This document shows, piece after piece, positions 49,210-58,535 of a DNA stretch of 64,000 nt. Position 1 is the stretch's first letter; each line of letters begins with the position of its first letter. The notes under the pieces were generated by a model, which saw nothing but the letters and a program-made list of their open reading frames with translations, was not told where the DNA came from and did no database searches. A program made the translations under genes and the position numbers. Origin of the DNA: Lachnospiraceae bacterium (GTDB lineage: Bacteria > Bacillota > Clostridia > Lachnospirales > Lachnospiraceae); NCBI GenBank assembly GCA_015057165.1, contig SVEY01000007.1, forward strand, positions 51,537 to 115,536, in the 5' to 3' direction.

Positions 49210-51210
49210 CTACATCTCCCTCAGCGAATTCTTAAGCTCAATAACCTGATCTCTGTAGTCTGCTGCAAGCTCGAAGTTAAGGTCGGCTGCAGCTTTACCC
49301 ATCTTGTCAGTCAGCTTCTTAATTAATGCTTCAAGTTCTTCTTTATCCATTGCATCAATGCCAGTAAGCATCTCGTTATCTTCTGCAGCTATTTCCTTGT
49401 AAATGCTAATTTGATCCTGGACAGCTTTCTTAATAGTAGTAGGTGTTATATTATTTTCTTCATTATACTGCTTCTGAATATCACGACGTCTGTTAGTCTC
49501 ATCAATAGCCGACTTCATTGAATCAGTAATATTATCCGCATACATAATAACGCGACCTTCTGTATTACGTGCAGCCCTACCAATTGTCTGAATAAGGGAT
49601 GTTTCTGAACGAAGAAATCCCTCCTTATCAGCATCTAGAATTGCCACAAGAGCAATCTCTGGTATATCAAGTCCTTCACGAAGAAGATTAATTCCAACAA
49701 GTACATCGAATACTCCCAATCTCAAATCCCTAATTATCTCTGTTCTCTCTAGAGTATCAATATCAGAATGAAGATACTTAACTTTGATTCCCAGTTCCTG
49801 CATATAGGTTGTAAGATCTTCTGCCATCCTTTTTGTAAGAGTTGTAACTAATGTCTTAAACCCTGCATCAGTTGTACTTCTAATCTCTCCAATAAGATCA
49901 TCGATCTGTCCCTCAATTGGATGAATTGAAACCTCCGGATCAAGAAGTCCTGTTGGCCTAATTATCTGCTCTGCATAAAGAAGCTCGTGCTCTCTCTCAT
50001 AATCTCCTGGAGTAGCAGACACAAATAACATCTGATCAATCTTACTTTCAAATTCTTCGAAGTTAAGAGGTCTGTTCTCTCTCGAAGAAGGAAGTCTGAA
50101 TCCATAATCTATTAAGGAATTCTTCCTAGAGAGATTTCCTGCATACATTCCCCTAACTTGCGGAAGGGTAATGTGTGATTCATCTACTATAATAAGGAAG
50201 TCATCCCCAAAATAATCTATTAGAGTCTCTGGCATTCCCTTCATTCTCTGACTAGTTAAATACCAGGAATAATTCTCGATACCACTACAAAAGCCAGTCT
50301 CTCTTAGCATCTCAATATCATAATTAGTTCTCTCACTTATTCGTTGAGCTTCAATTAATTTATCTTCTGATTTGAAATATTTAACCCGCTCATCTAACTC
50401 AACTTCAATCTCCTTACATGCTGCCTCAATCTTCTCTTTCGGAACAACATAATGAGATGCAGGGAATATTGCCACATGATTCATTTCTTTTTTTACAGCA
50501 TGAGTTATTGTATCAATAACAACTATTCTATCTATCTCATCCCCAAAAAATTCTACCCTATATGCATACTCTGATATATTAGCAGGGTAAATCTCAAGCA
50601 CATCACCTCTAACTCTGAAGGTACCTCTTGCAAAATCCATATCATTTCTTACGTACTGCATATCAATAAGCTCTCTAATAACCTGGTCTCTATCTTTCAA
50701 GTCTCCCGGTCTAAGAGATACCATCAGATTCTCGTAATCTTCTGGTGATCCAATTCCATATATACATGACACAGATGATACTACTATTACATCTCTTCGT
50801 TCAGCCAGGGATGCTGTGGCAGAGAGTCTAAGTTTATCTATTTCATCATTAATAGAAGAATCCTTGGCAATATATGTATCAGTGGATGCCACATAAGCTT
50901 CCGGCTGATAGTAGTCATAATAGGACACGAAATACTCCACAGCATTTTCTGGAAAAAACTCTTTCATCTCAGAATAAAGCTGTGCAGCTAATGTCTTATT
51001 ATGAGATAGTATCAACGTAGGCTTTCCAAGTGCTGCTATAACATTTGCCATGGTAAATGTCTTACCAGATCCAGTAACACCTAGAAGAGTCTCCATCTGA
51101 TTTCCTTCTTTGAAACCTTTCACAAGTTTTTCTATGGCTTGAGGCTGATCCCCTGTGGCCTTATATGGTGCATGTAATTTGAATTCTGATTTCATAATAA
51201 ATCCTTTCAT
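49210..51210 (-). CDS. uvrB: Excinuclease ABC subunit B
   Basis: [44 protein letters not shown] motif at C-terminus. Confidence 0.97.
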   Translation of the reverse strand: MKGFIMKSEFKLHAPYKATGDQPQAIEKLVKGFKEGNQMETLLGVTGSGKTFTMANVIAALGKPTLILSHNKTLAAQLYSEMKEFFPENAVEYFVSYYDYYQPEAYVASTDTYIAKDSSINDEIDKLRLSATASLAERRDVIVVSSVSCIYGIGSPEDYENLMVSLRPGDLKDRDQVIRELIDMQYVRNDMDFARGTFRVRGDVLEIYPANISEYAYRVEFFGDEIDRIVVIDTITHAVKKEMNHVAIFPASHYVVPKEKIEAACKEIEVELDERVKYFKSEDKLIEAQRISERTNYDIEMLRETGFCSGIENYSWYLTSQRMKGMPETLIDYFGDDFLIIVDESHITLPQVRGMYAGNLSRKNSLIDYGFRLPSSRENRPLNFEEFESKIDQMLFVSATPGDYEREHELLYAEQIIRPTGLLDPEVSIHPIEGQIDDLIGEIRSTTDAGFKTLVTTLTKRMAEDLTTYMQELGIKVKYLHSDIDTLERTEIIRDLRLGVFDVLVGINLLREGLDIPEIALVAILDADKEGFLRSETSLIQTIGRAARNTEGRVIMYADNITDSMKSAIDETNRRRDIQKQYNEENNITPTTIKKAVQDQISIYKEIAAEDNEMLTGIDAMDKEELEALIKKLTDKMGKAAADLNFELAADYRDQVIELKNSLREM

Positions 51211-51316
51211 GAAACAACTACTATACTATTATATAGTATTATGTTAGCATTATCATTAATATGTTATAATATCTTTATTATTAATTCGATAATGATTCAA
51301 TTAGGAGGAATATATT

Positions 51317-51541
51317 ATGGGTAATTCATTTGAGAAAGTAAAAGAAATGATAAGCAATCCTGAGATGAAGGAAACATTAGTTAAGGTTATGAATGCGAAG
51401 TCGCCAGAAGAAATTATGGAGATTGCCAAAAATGACAATATCGCCTTGACTATGGAACAAGCCAAGACGATATTTGATGGTAAAAATAGTAACCAAGAAA
51501 TTGATCAAGAGGATCTTGATGTCATCAAAGATTTACTTTGA
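51317..51541 (+). CDS. 74-aa hypothetical protein, weakly Nif11-leader-like
   Basis: FEKVKEMISNPEMKETLVKVMNAKSPEEIMEIAKNDNIALTMEQAKTIF; AGGAGG RBS; extended -10 TGTTATAAT upstream. Confidence 0.5.
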   Translation: MGNSFEKVKEMISNPEMKETLVKVMNAKSPEEIMEIAKNDNIALTMEQAKTIFDGKNSNQEIDQEDLDVIKDLL

Positions 51542-53788
51542 TTTATTCTTATATCTTATAGTGGCAAATGTGCCAGAAGCTATTATTAAAGCAATTAATG
51601 CAATAAACAGCCCTAGATTATCGCCAGTCTTTGGTGGAGAGACTAGGGTTGTTACATTTTGTGGAGTCTCATCTGCTGGAACCTCAGCTACTACAAATGT
51701 CGAGAAGTGATTCGTTCCAATTAAGATGTAATCTCCGTCTACTATTACATCACATGCGATAAGTCTATCTCCATCCACTCTATACGCTACGTACTTATAT
51801 CCATCTATTAGTGGGAATGGACTTCTAATCTTCGCATATACTTTCCCATTTAATTGATGAAGCTGTGTGTTAGATGCATCGAATAAATCGATTTCATATA
51901 CAGCCATATTAAGTACTTTCGAAAATGCAGCTTTAATCAATGCTGCTACGTTGTCATACACTTCTCCAGAAGTGATACGCTGAATAGTAATAAATACCTG
52001 TGCTGGTAGCACTCCATAAGGATCAATTATTGTAACTGCTCCATCAGGTGAGCTATAACTTGACTCATTTGTCATATCGAACAATCTCTTCATATTAGAA
52101 GTATGTCTAAAATATGATCCAAGAGCGTAATATGATTGATATGTTGCATAGTCATTTACATCATCATTATCAGTCCATCCAAATCCTCCTCCATCTACTG
52201 AGAAAGAACATAAAGCATCTACTGCAGATACACCATTTTTTACAAATCTTGAATCTGTACTCGCATCAAGTCCAAGTTCAGATAGTCCAAGAACAACCAT
52301 TGCTGTCGTATTAGAGTTCTCATTCGTTCCAGATGTATATGTACCATCCGCTCCTTGAACTCTAGATAAGTATTCTAATGCTCTATCAACCGCTTCTCTG
52401 ACAGAATCATTACTATTATAATAAGGCGCCAACGCTGCTAGAACCATTCCTGTAGTATCAACATCTACATTGGTTCCATCCCAACCCCATGCACCATTCT
52501 CAAATTGTGCATCAAGAAGATTAGCAATATATGTTTCTCTTGCAAACGAACCATACCCCTTAGTATCAAGAGCTATTAAAGCATAGGCATAGCCATATAC
52601 GCTGTCGACTTCACTTATCGCACTTAATTGATCTGTAATACCAACTCCATCTATATTAGTTGGATCATAACCAATAGCATTAAGTGCAACCACAACCTTT
52701 GCACATTCTGTTACACTCGAAAATCTATTATTATGTGTTGCAAGATAATTCCTAACACTATCATAATATCCAGCGTACAAGCCTCCACTAACTGGATAAC
52801 CTGCTCTACCTAGTCCAATAAGATGTCCTTCTTTATAATCACCATAAGCAATACTTGGATTAGTATCTGATAGATACTTACCAGCACCTGCATATATCGC
52901 ACGCCTCTCATCCATACTCTTTGGCGATGTTGTAACTTTAGGAGATGTAGGATAATCTATGCAAAGAGTTCTAATAAGTGGTATATTGTTAGTCGCCCCA
53001 TCAAGTTCTGTCAAAAGATAGTTGCCTGACACTTCAGGTACTGCAAATTGAAAAACTCCTTCATCATTTGTTTTTACCACTTCATTTGCATATGGATTTG
53101 CATCTGCTGATACAGCCGGTACAATTTCTAATGTGTCTAAATTGAGCCAGCCAAGATCAATATTAGCCAAAGGAAACACAACAGGACTATAGTTTTCATC
53201 AAAACCATATTTAACAAGTTTTCCTGATAAATAACCACCTTCACTTACAACATCCTCAAAGGATGTATATAAATCAGACCAACCTACCTGATAATACCAA
53301 GCTTCTACAACATTACCATCATCAACTTTGTCACTTAATCCACCACACATAGCATGGTTTATATAATAAGAACAAGCACTCTCACCTTTGGCAAATGCAT
53401 TAGTAATGCTCCAACTATGATAATAATTATTATATTCTGTTTTGAAATATTGTTCCTTATTTGCTTGAGTACTATCCGCAGTAAACTCAGGGAATATGTC
53501 CTTATGCATCTGTACCAAAACATCCAGAACAGACACTCCCTGATTCTGTGCCAAGGTATCTGTATATCCAAAGCTCTCCGCCGTATCGGATGACACCGGC
53601 ACATTAACCTTAACATCCTTAAAGCTTCCATCAAATTGAGCAGTATAAGTAATCGTTGCCGTAACTACTCCATCAGCCTTTGCATTAATAGTATCAAAAT
53701 CAATACCTGCTGCAAGCAAGGACAATGTCATTACTAATGCAATAGCACCTGCTCCTATTCTTTTTAATAATTTCTTTGAATTAAACAT
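51533..53788 (-). CDS. Surface-anchored alpha/alpha-barrel (prenyltransferase/terpene-cyclase-like repeat) protein, putative cobalamin-binding
   Basis: Signal peptide; repeats WGWDGTNVDVDTTGMVLAAL, GTYTSGTNENSNTTAMVVLGL; C-terminal SPPKTGD + TM + RYKNKSK sorting signal; start corrected. Confidence 0.7.
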   Translation of the reverse strand: MFNSKKLLKRIGAGAIALVMTLSLLAAGIDFDTINAKADGVVTATITYTAQFDGSFKDVKVNVPVSSDTAESFGYTDTLAQNQGVSVLDVLVQMHKDIFPEFTADSTQANKEQYFKTEYNNYYHSWSITNAFAKGESACSYYINHAMCGGLSDKVDDGNVVEAWYYQVGWSDLYTSFEDVVSEGGYLSGKLVKYGFDENYSPVVFPLANIDLGWLNLDTLEIVPAVSADANPYANEVVKTNDEGVFQFAVPEVSGNYLLTELDGATNNIPLIRTLCIDYPTSPKVTTSPKSMDERRAIYAGAGKYLSDTNPSIAYGDYKEGHLIGLGRAGYPVSGGLYAGYYDSVRNYLATHNNRFSSVTECAKVVVALNAIGYDPTNIDGVGITDQLSAISEVDSVYGYAYALIALDTKGYGSFARETYIANLLDAQFENGAWGWDGTNVDVDTTGMVLAALAPYYNSNDSVREAVDRALEYLSRVQGADGTYTSGTNENSNTTAMVVLGLSELGLDASTDSRFVKNGVSAVDALCSFSVDGGGFGWTDNDDVNDYATYQSYYALGSYFRHTSNMKRLFDMTNESSYSSPDGAVTIIDPYGVLPAQVFITIQRITSGEVYDNVAALIKAAFSKVLNMAVYEIDLFDASNTQLHQLNGKVYAKIRSPFPLIDGYKYVAYRVDGDRLIACDVIVDGDYILIGTNHFSTFVVAEVPADETPQNVTTLVSPPKTGDNLGLFIALIALIIASGTFATIRYKNKSK

Positions 53789-53848
53789 TTCGCTTCCTCC
53801 CATCAATTACTAAAATATATTTAATTCATTCTTATAACATACCAATAA

Positions 53849-54619
53849 TCACGCACGTCGCACGCGATAGAATCCATATTTAATCTTCACTCTTTCAAGC
53901 TTTCTTAAGATAGCATTTCCAAATATAAATACAAACACTGCTGCTCTAAATGCATGCCATAAATCAAATGGTGCGCCCGTTACATAAAGTGCAAGCAAAG
54001 CATCCAGTGATAAATCTGCGGCACTCATTGAACTCATGAACATCGTTCCAATATTCATAATGCCACCATACAATATGAACACCACAAAGAAGGTAAACAC
54101 CGCAAGCGTAATATCATCTGCCGGCATTCGTTTTCGCTGAATTATTGCTCCAATTATTAAGCCTACTAATCCAAATGCATATAGTCTCCAGCCCAAGAAA
54201 GTGGTCTCCCCGTTAGGCCAGATTAGATATGATAGGTAAGCAATTACTTCCACTACAAGTACTGCAGTAACTGGACCAACTAGCACCTTAAAATCTCTTG
54301 AACGAGGTGCCTCAATATCCACTTTAGAAAACACTAGACCAGCTATAGCACCAAGAAGTCCCCAACAACACATTTGCCAGATAGTCCACACTCCCTGTCC
54401 AGTGAAGAAATTAACAATAAGTCTCGACAGCATTCCTATTATTGCACCAACTATAGGTCCGAATGCAATGCCCGATATTATCACCATACCAGTTCCTGCC
54501 TGTATGGGAAGTATAGGAAATGATAATAGATTGCCAAGAACCGTTATCGCCGACATAACCGCAATCATTACAACTTCTCTTGCCTTGACTTTACGGCTTC
54601 TTACATTTCGTCTCTGCAA
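53849..54619 (-). CDS. ECF transporter S component (putative cobalamin specificity subunit)
   Basis: REVVMIAVMSAITVLGNLLSFP...GPIVGAIIGMLSRLIVNFFTGQG; directly precedes ECF ATPase in the operon. Confidence 0.8.
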   Translation of the reverse strand: MQRRNVRSRKVKAREVVMIAVMSAITVLGNLLSFPILPIQAGTGMVIISGIAFGPIVGAIIGMLSRLIVNFFTGQGVWTIWQMCCWGLLGAIAGLVFSKVDIEAPRSRDFKVLVGPVTAVLVVEVIAYLSYLIWPNGETTFLGWRLYAFGLVGLIIGAIIQRKRMPADDITLAVFTFFVVFILYGGIMNIGTMFMSSMSAADLSLDALLALYVTGAPFDLWHAFRAAVFVFIFGNAILRKLERVKIKYGFYRVRRA

Positions 54620-56301
54620 AATGCAATCACCTCCTCAGGTAGTATCGCTTCTGGAGCGTGTCGTCTTGCAATTCTATTAGATGCAGTTGTAAAGAATTTG
54701 TTACCAGCAAAGAATTCTCTTCGTGGCAATGTTGATACTACTCTTCCATCATGAAGCATGGCACAGCGACTAGCAAACCTTGCACAAAATTCTATATCAT
54801 GGCTTACCATAAGAATTGTCACGCCCGCTTCGGTTAGCTTATTAAGCATATTTCCTAATTCAATTTTTCTATCATAATCTAAGCCTTTAGTGGGCTCATC
54901 CATTAGTATTATTCGAGGTTCTAATAATAATAGTTTTGCAAATGCTAATACTTGCTGCTGACCAAAACTTAAATCATAGGGATGGAACTTCTCATATCCA
55001 TCTAATCCAACACCAGATAACATCTTGACTGTTCTGTCCTTTTTATCGGACACCGATATATCTAGGCCATGTAATGCTTCTTCTAATTCTTCAATAACAG
55101 TTACCTCTGTAAATAGTGCCATAGGATCTTGGGGAAGATAAACCATACCTTCATATCCTAATGGTGCATCCTTAACAGATTTTACCTTCTTTCCAAAAAC
55201 CTCTATCGTGCCGTAAGCTTGCTTTAAAGTCTGACATAGCACTGATAGTAAAGTACTCTTACCTGTTCCATTGCCACCCATAAGGGCAAATATCTCCCCT
55301 TCGTATACATCTAGGTTACAATCATTAAGCACTGCCTTAGACTCATCATATGCAAAGCCTATTTCTTTCATTCGAAGAACGATATTGCGCTTCGACTCTT
55401 CCTTATTTTCATCATGTAGCGTTCTCTTCTTATCAGAAAATGCGAATCTTTTCGCCATCCACCGTTGACCTTCTGCAACAGTTAGAGGCAAGCTAGTCTC
55501 ATCATCAGCCGAACCAAAACTACAGCTATCCGAATTTGCATCGCCCAGACCTTCAACATTCCTTGCAATAATCAGTGAAGTGGGAAGCCCACTTTTGAAG
55601 TTCAACTTAGCTGCAACATCACGAGGATTGCCAACATAATCAATACGAGCCTTGCTCATAGCCACAACCTTAGTAGCCATTCCATACACATCTTCTAGGT
55701 GATGCTCAACTACAATTATAGTAGTACCAAGTTCTGTATTAATCCTATTTAACATATCAAGGAAATTCCTTGCCGCTAGAGGATCAAGTTGCGCAATCGG
55801 CTCATCTAATATAAGAACTCTCGGTTCCATTACCATAACAGCAGCAAGATGAACCATCTGCATTTCGCCGCCTGACAGGGAATCCACGCTTCTATTAATC
55901 CAACTTTGCATTCCGAAGAATTCACATATTTCAGCTATCCTTCGTTGCATTGTTTCGTTGCTAAGTCCAAGATTCTCCATTCCAAATGCCAGCTCATGCC
56001 ACACCTTATCTGTAATCATTTGACTACTTGGATTTTGCCCTACATAGCCTATCTCTCTTGCAAGGATACGATCCTCATATTCCTCCACATCTTTATCGCA
56101 GAAATTAATCACACCTTCCCTTGTTCCATAAGGCGCAATGCTTGGAATAAGCTGCTTAATAAATGTTGTCTTACCACAACCTGAAGGTCCACAAATAAGC
56201 ACAAACTCCCCTTCATCTATAGTAAGATTAATATCATTTAGAGTAGGCTTATCATCGCCAGGATAGCTAAATATTAAGTTTTGTATATCTATTAATCTCA
56301 C
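54601..56301 (-). CDS. Fused double ECF transporter ATPase
   Basis: Two ABC domains: CGPSGCGKTT/LSGGEMQMVHLA and GGNGTGKST/LSFGQQQVLAFAKLL. Confidence 0.92.
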   Translation of the reverse strand: MRLIDIQNLIFSYPGDDKPTLNDINLTIDEGEFVLICGPSGCGKTTFIKQLIPSIAPYGTREGVINFCDKDVEEYEDRILAREIGYVGQNPSSQMITDKVWHELAFGMENLGLSNETMQRRIAEICEFFGMQSWINRSVDSLSGGEMQMVHLAAVMVMEPRVLILDEPIAQLDPLAARNFLDMLNRINTELGTTIIVVEHHLEDVYGMATKVVAMSKARIDYVGNPRDVAAKLNFKSGLPTSLIIARNVEGLGDANSDSCSFGSADDETSLPLTVAEGQRWMAKRFAFSDKKRTLHDENKEESKRNIVLRMKEIGFAYDESKAVLNDCNLDVYEGEIFALMGGNGTGKSTLLSVLCQTLKQAYGTIEVFGKKVKSVKDAPLGYEGMVYLPQDPMALFTEVTVIEELEEALHGLDISVSDKKDRTVKMLSGVGLDGYEKFHPYDLSFGQQQVLAFAKLLLLEPRIILMDEPTKGLDYDRKIELGNMLNKLTEAGVTILMVSHDIEFCARFASRCAMLHDGRVVSTLPRREFFAGNKFFTTASNRIARRHAPEAILPEEVIAFCRDEM

Positions 56302-57186
56302 TTATTTCCACCCTAGAATTCTACTAGCCAACACTGGCACCAACATATATGCAAGATAGAAGATACTTAGAATTAGCATTTCATATATATCACCCATCAT
56401 GCCAAATGTCGGATAATAATAAACCTTGTATCCGCTAAATACTGTTACGATAAACGCCGGCACCAAAAGCCCAACAATTATTATCAAAAAGATTGCATCC
56501 GAAGTCTTAATTCTATAATTAGAACAATTACTTCTTCGTCCCACGCCATATCCCATGGCTGTCATTGTCTGGGAAGTGTCAATTGCATTTTCAAGAGTCC
56601 AGGAAATCACAATGGAAAATTCCTTGCCCCACTGCCTTGCTCTCTTAAATGGACCTTTTGTTACATTTCTTCCCATGCCAGCTTGAGCATTATGTACGGT
56701 GTTCATTCTTCTTCGAAGCATAGGTATATAATGAAGCGTCATTGCTATAACAAGACCAAGACTTGGAGCGAAGCTTCCGAACATAAATGTCAGCTTCTCA
56801 CCTGTAATAATACGCTGCATTATGTCGCACCACAGAAATGCTGCTGCAAACATCAGTCCAAATACCGCGCCATACATTCCTGCTTCAACTGTAATTCTAT
56901 TATCATTTATTAGAAATAGGACATGCATCCCATTATGAGATATAAGCATATTTCCTATTGTGGTTATAACAATAATTAGAAGTAGCCAGGGTATATATCT
57001 AAGATATTTCTTTCCCCCTTGTAAATGAATCTCATACAAGGAAGCTCCAAACAATGATAGCAATATCAATAATGGATTGACGCTACACATTGTAAGTACA
57101 AGCGCCATAACTAGATATATAAATGCAAACCAAGGATGAATTAACCCTAATCCTCTATTATCTAATAGCTTATTACGTAGTACCAT
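56302..57186 (-). CDS. ECF transporter T component
   Basis: Polytopic; QAGMGRNVTKGPFKRARQWG, AMGYGVGRRSNCS. Confidence 0.8.
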   Translation of the reverse strand: MVLRNKLLDNRGLGLIHPWFAFIYLVMALVLTMCSVNPLLILLSLFGASLYEIHLQGGKKYLRYIPWLLLIIVITTIGNMLISHNGMHVLFLINDNRITVEAGMYGAVFGLMFAAAFLWCDIMQRIITGEKLTFMFGSFAPSLGLVIAMTLHYIPMLRRRMNTVHNAQAGMGRNVTKGPFKRARQWGKEFSIVISWTLENAIDTSQTMTAMGYGVGRRSNCSNYRIKTSDAIFLIIIVGLLVPAFIVTVFSGYKVYYYPTFGMMGDIYEMLILSIFYLAYMLVPVLASRILGWK

Positions 57187-58013
57187 AATATATCCTCGCC
57201 GCCTTTAAGATAATAAGAATTACAACCCCTGTTAGGTGCTCTTCCATTCACATTATACATCCAACCACTATCATGTCCCGCATCAAATTCCTTTAGATGA
57301 TTAATCGCACTCACATATGAAGAACCCTTGAATGCATACTGAATGCCATTAGCATCACAAGCTTGCTTTAACGCCTCATCAACGCCAACTCTTCCATCAC
57401 CATTGGTATCAGATATGGTCATAGTTCGTGTCGATAAAATACTTGGATTAGCTGCGTAAGGTTCTAACTGAGGGTTACCATTTGCAGTCAATACGCCATT
57501 ACCACTTATAGAAGAACAATCAATAGCTATTGTACAGTCAACTGATGCACGTGGTTGCTCTTCGCCTGATCCTGACCAATCACCAGAGCCTCCATCAGAA
57601 CTATAAGTTGTCCCCCAGGAATTAGCTGTAGACGCATCATTAGAAGCCCCACCAACTCCAGCCATGCCAGCTCCACCAACACCAGCCGAAGAACCATCGC
57701 CTGTAATCATTCCAGTGCTTCCATCGTAACTTGTTCCATTTCCACCAGCCTTAGTAGCATTTAATTTTGCCAAGTCTTCTTCTGTTACATTAGCATTAAA
57801 CAGATTGGTATCATCCGTTGTTGAATTAGTTGTATTTGCTTTGGCTGTTAGTTCCGTGTTCGAAGAACCATCACTAGACCTATCAGCTGATGATATAGTA
57901 ACGCCAAGTCCAATACCGGCCGCAGTCAGTACAACTATCGCAATAACAATTACAATCTTAATATTCTTTTTTTCTTTAAAAAAGTCAATGGATTTTTCCT
58001 TAAAGCTTCTCAT
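57162..58013 (-). CDS. Membrane-anchored DUF4430 (transcobalamin-like beta domain) protein
   Basis: VDCTIAIDCSS..., GHDSGWMYNVNGRAPNRGCNSYYLKGGEDILWYYV; N-terminal TM and Gly/Ser linker. Confidence 0.82.
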   Translation of the reverse strand: MRSFKEKSIDFFKEKKNIKIVIVIAIVVLTAAGIGLGVTISSADRSSDGSSNTELTAKANTTNSTTDDTNLFNANVTEEDLAKLNATKAGGNGTSYDGSTGMITGDGSSAGVGGAGMAGVGGASNDASTANSWGTTYSSDGGSGDWSGSGEEQPRASVDCTIAIDCSSISGNGVLTANGNPQLEPYAANPSILSTRTMTISDTNGDGRVGVDEALKQACDANGIQYAFKGSSYVSAINHLKEFDAGHDSGWMYNVNGRAPNRGCNSYYLKGGEDILWYYVISY

Positions 58014-58080
58014 TATTTCTTCCTAATACAAGTCGCATTTCCTATAATTAACCACCCTGCTTACAAGTCACATTTCCAAT

Positions 58081-58112
58081 AAAAAAATCTGCCCTGCCAT
58101 AAGGCAAAGCAG
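58081..58112 (-). terminator. Riboswitch-associated intrinsic terminator upstream of the DUF4430 gene
   Basis: TCTGC..TGCC-TTAT-GGCA..GCAGA followed by TTTTTTT on minus strand. Confidence 0.85.
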
Positions 58113-58285
58113 AATTAATAATTATACGCATAGTAATACAAAGTCTCCGCCATCACATATATCGTGAGATTACATGTATTATGAAAGCACGCATAATGCG
58201 AAATCACACATAATGCAATTACTAAGACTCGTAGTTAATACGCGGCACTTTCTGCTCCATTGCCCAAGCAAAACAATCCTCTCTT

Positions 58286-58447
58286 ATGACAGGTCTCCTG
58301 GCTTGTAGATTGTACACATAGTGTACGTAGTGATAAACCTTCTCAAACTCATCCATTCACAAATGGTGTCCGTTCAATGGTGCACATATCACCTAGTCTC
58401 TTACAGTAATGGCTGTTGCTTCGGCTTCTAACCGAATTCCCTATTAA
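58286..58447 (-). promoter_or_regulatory. Cobalamin (AdoCbl/B12) riboswitch aptamer
   Basis: Minus strand TTAATAGGGAATTCGGTTAGAAGCCGAAGCAACAGCC...ACTGTAA...AAGCCAGGAGACCTGTC (B12 box). Confidence 0.92.
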
Positions 58448-58535
58448 GTATTGCTACATCATAAGATATGTATGTATATTATATTTTCAATCTGTAAAAT
58501 GTTATATTATTTATACAGTATTATTCGTAATGATA

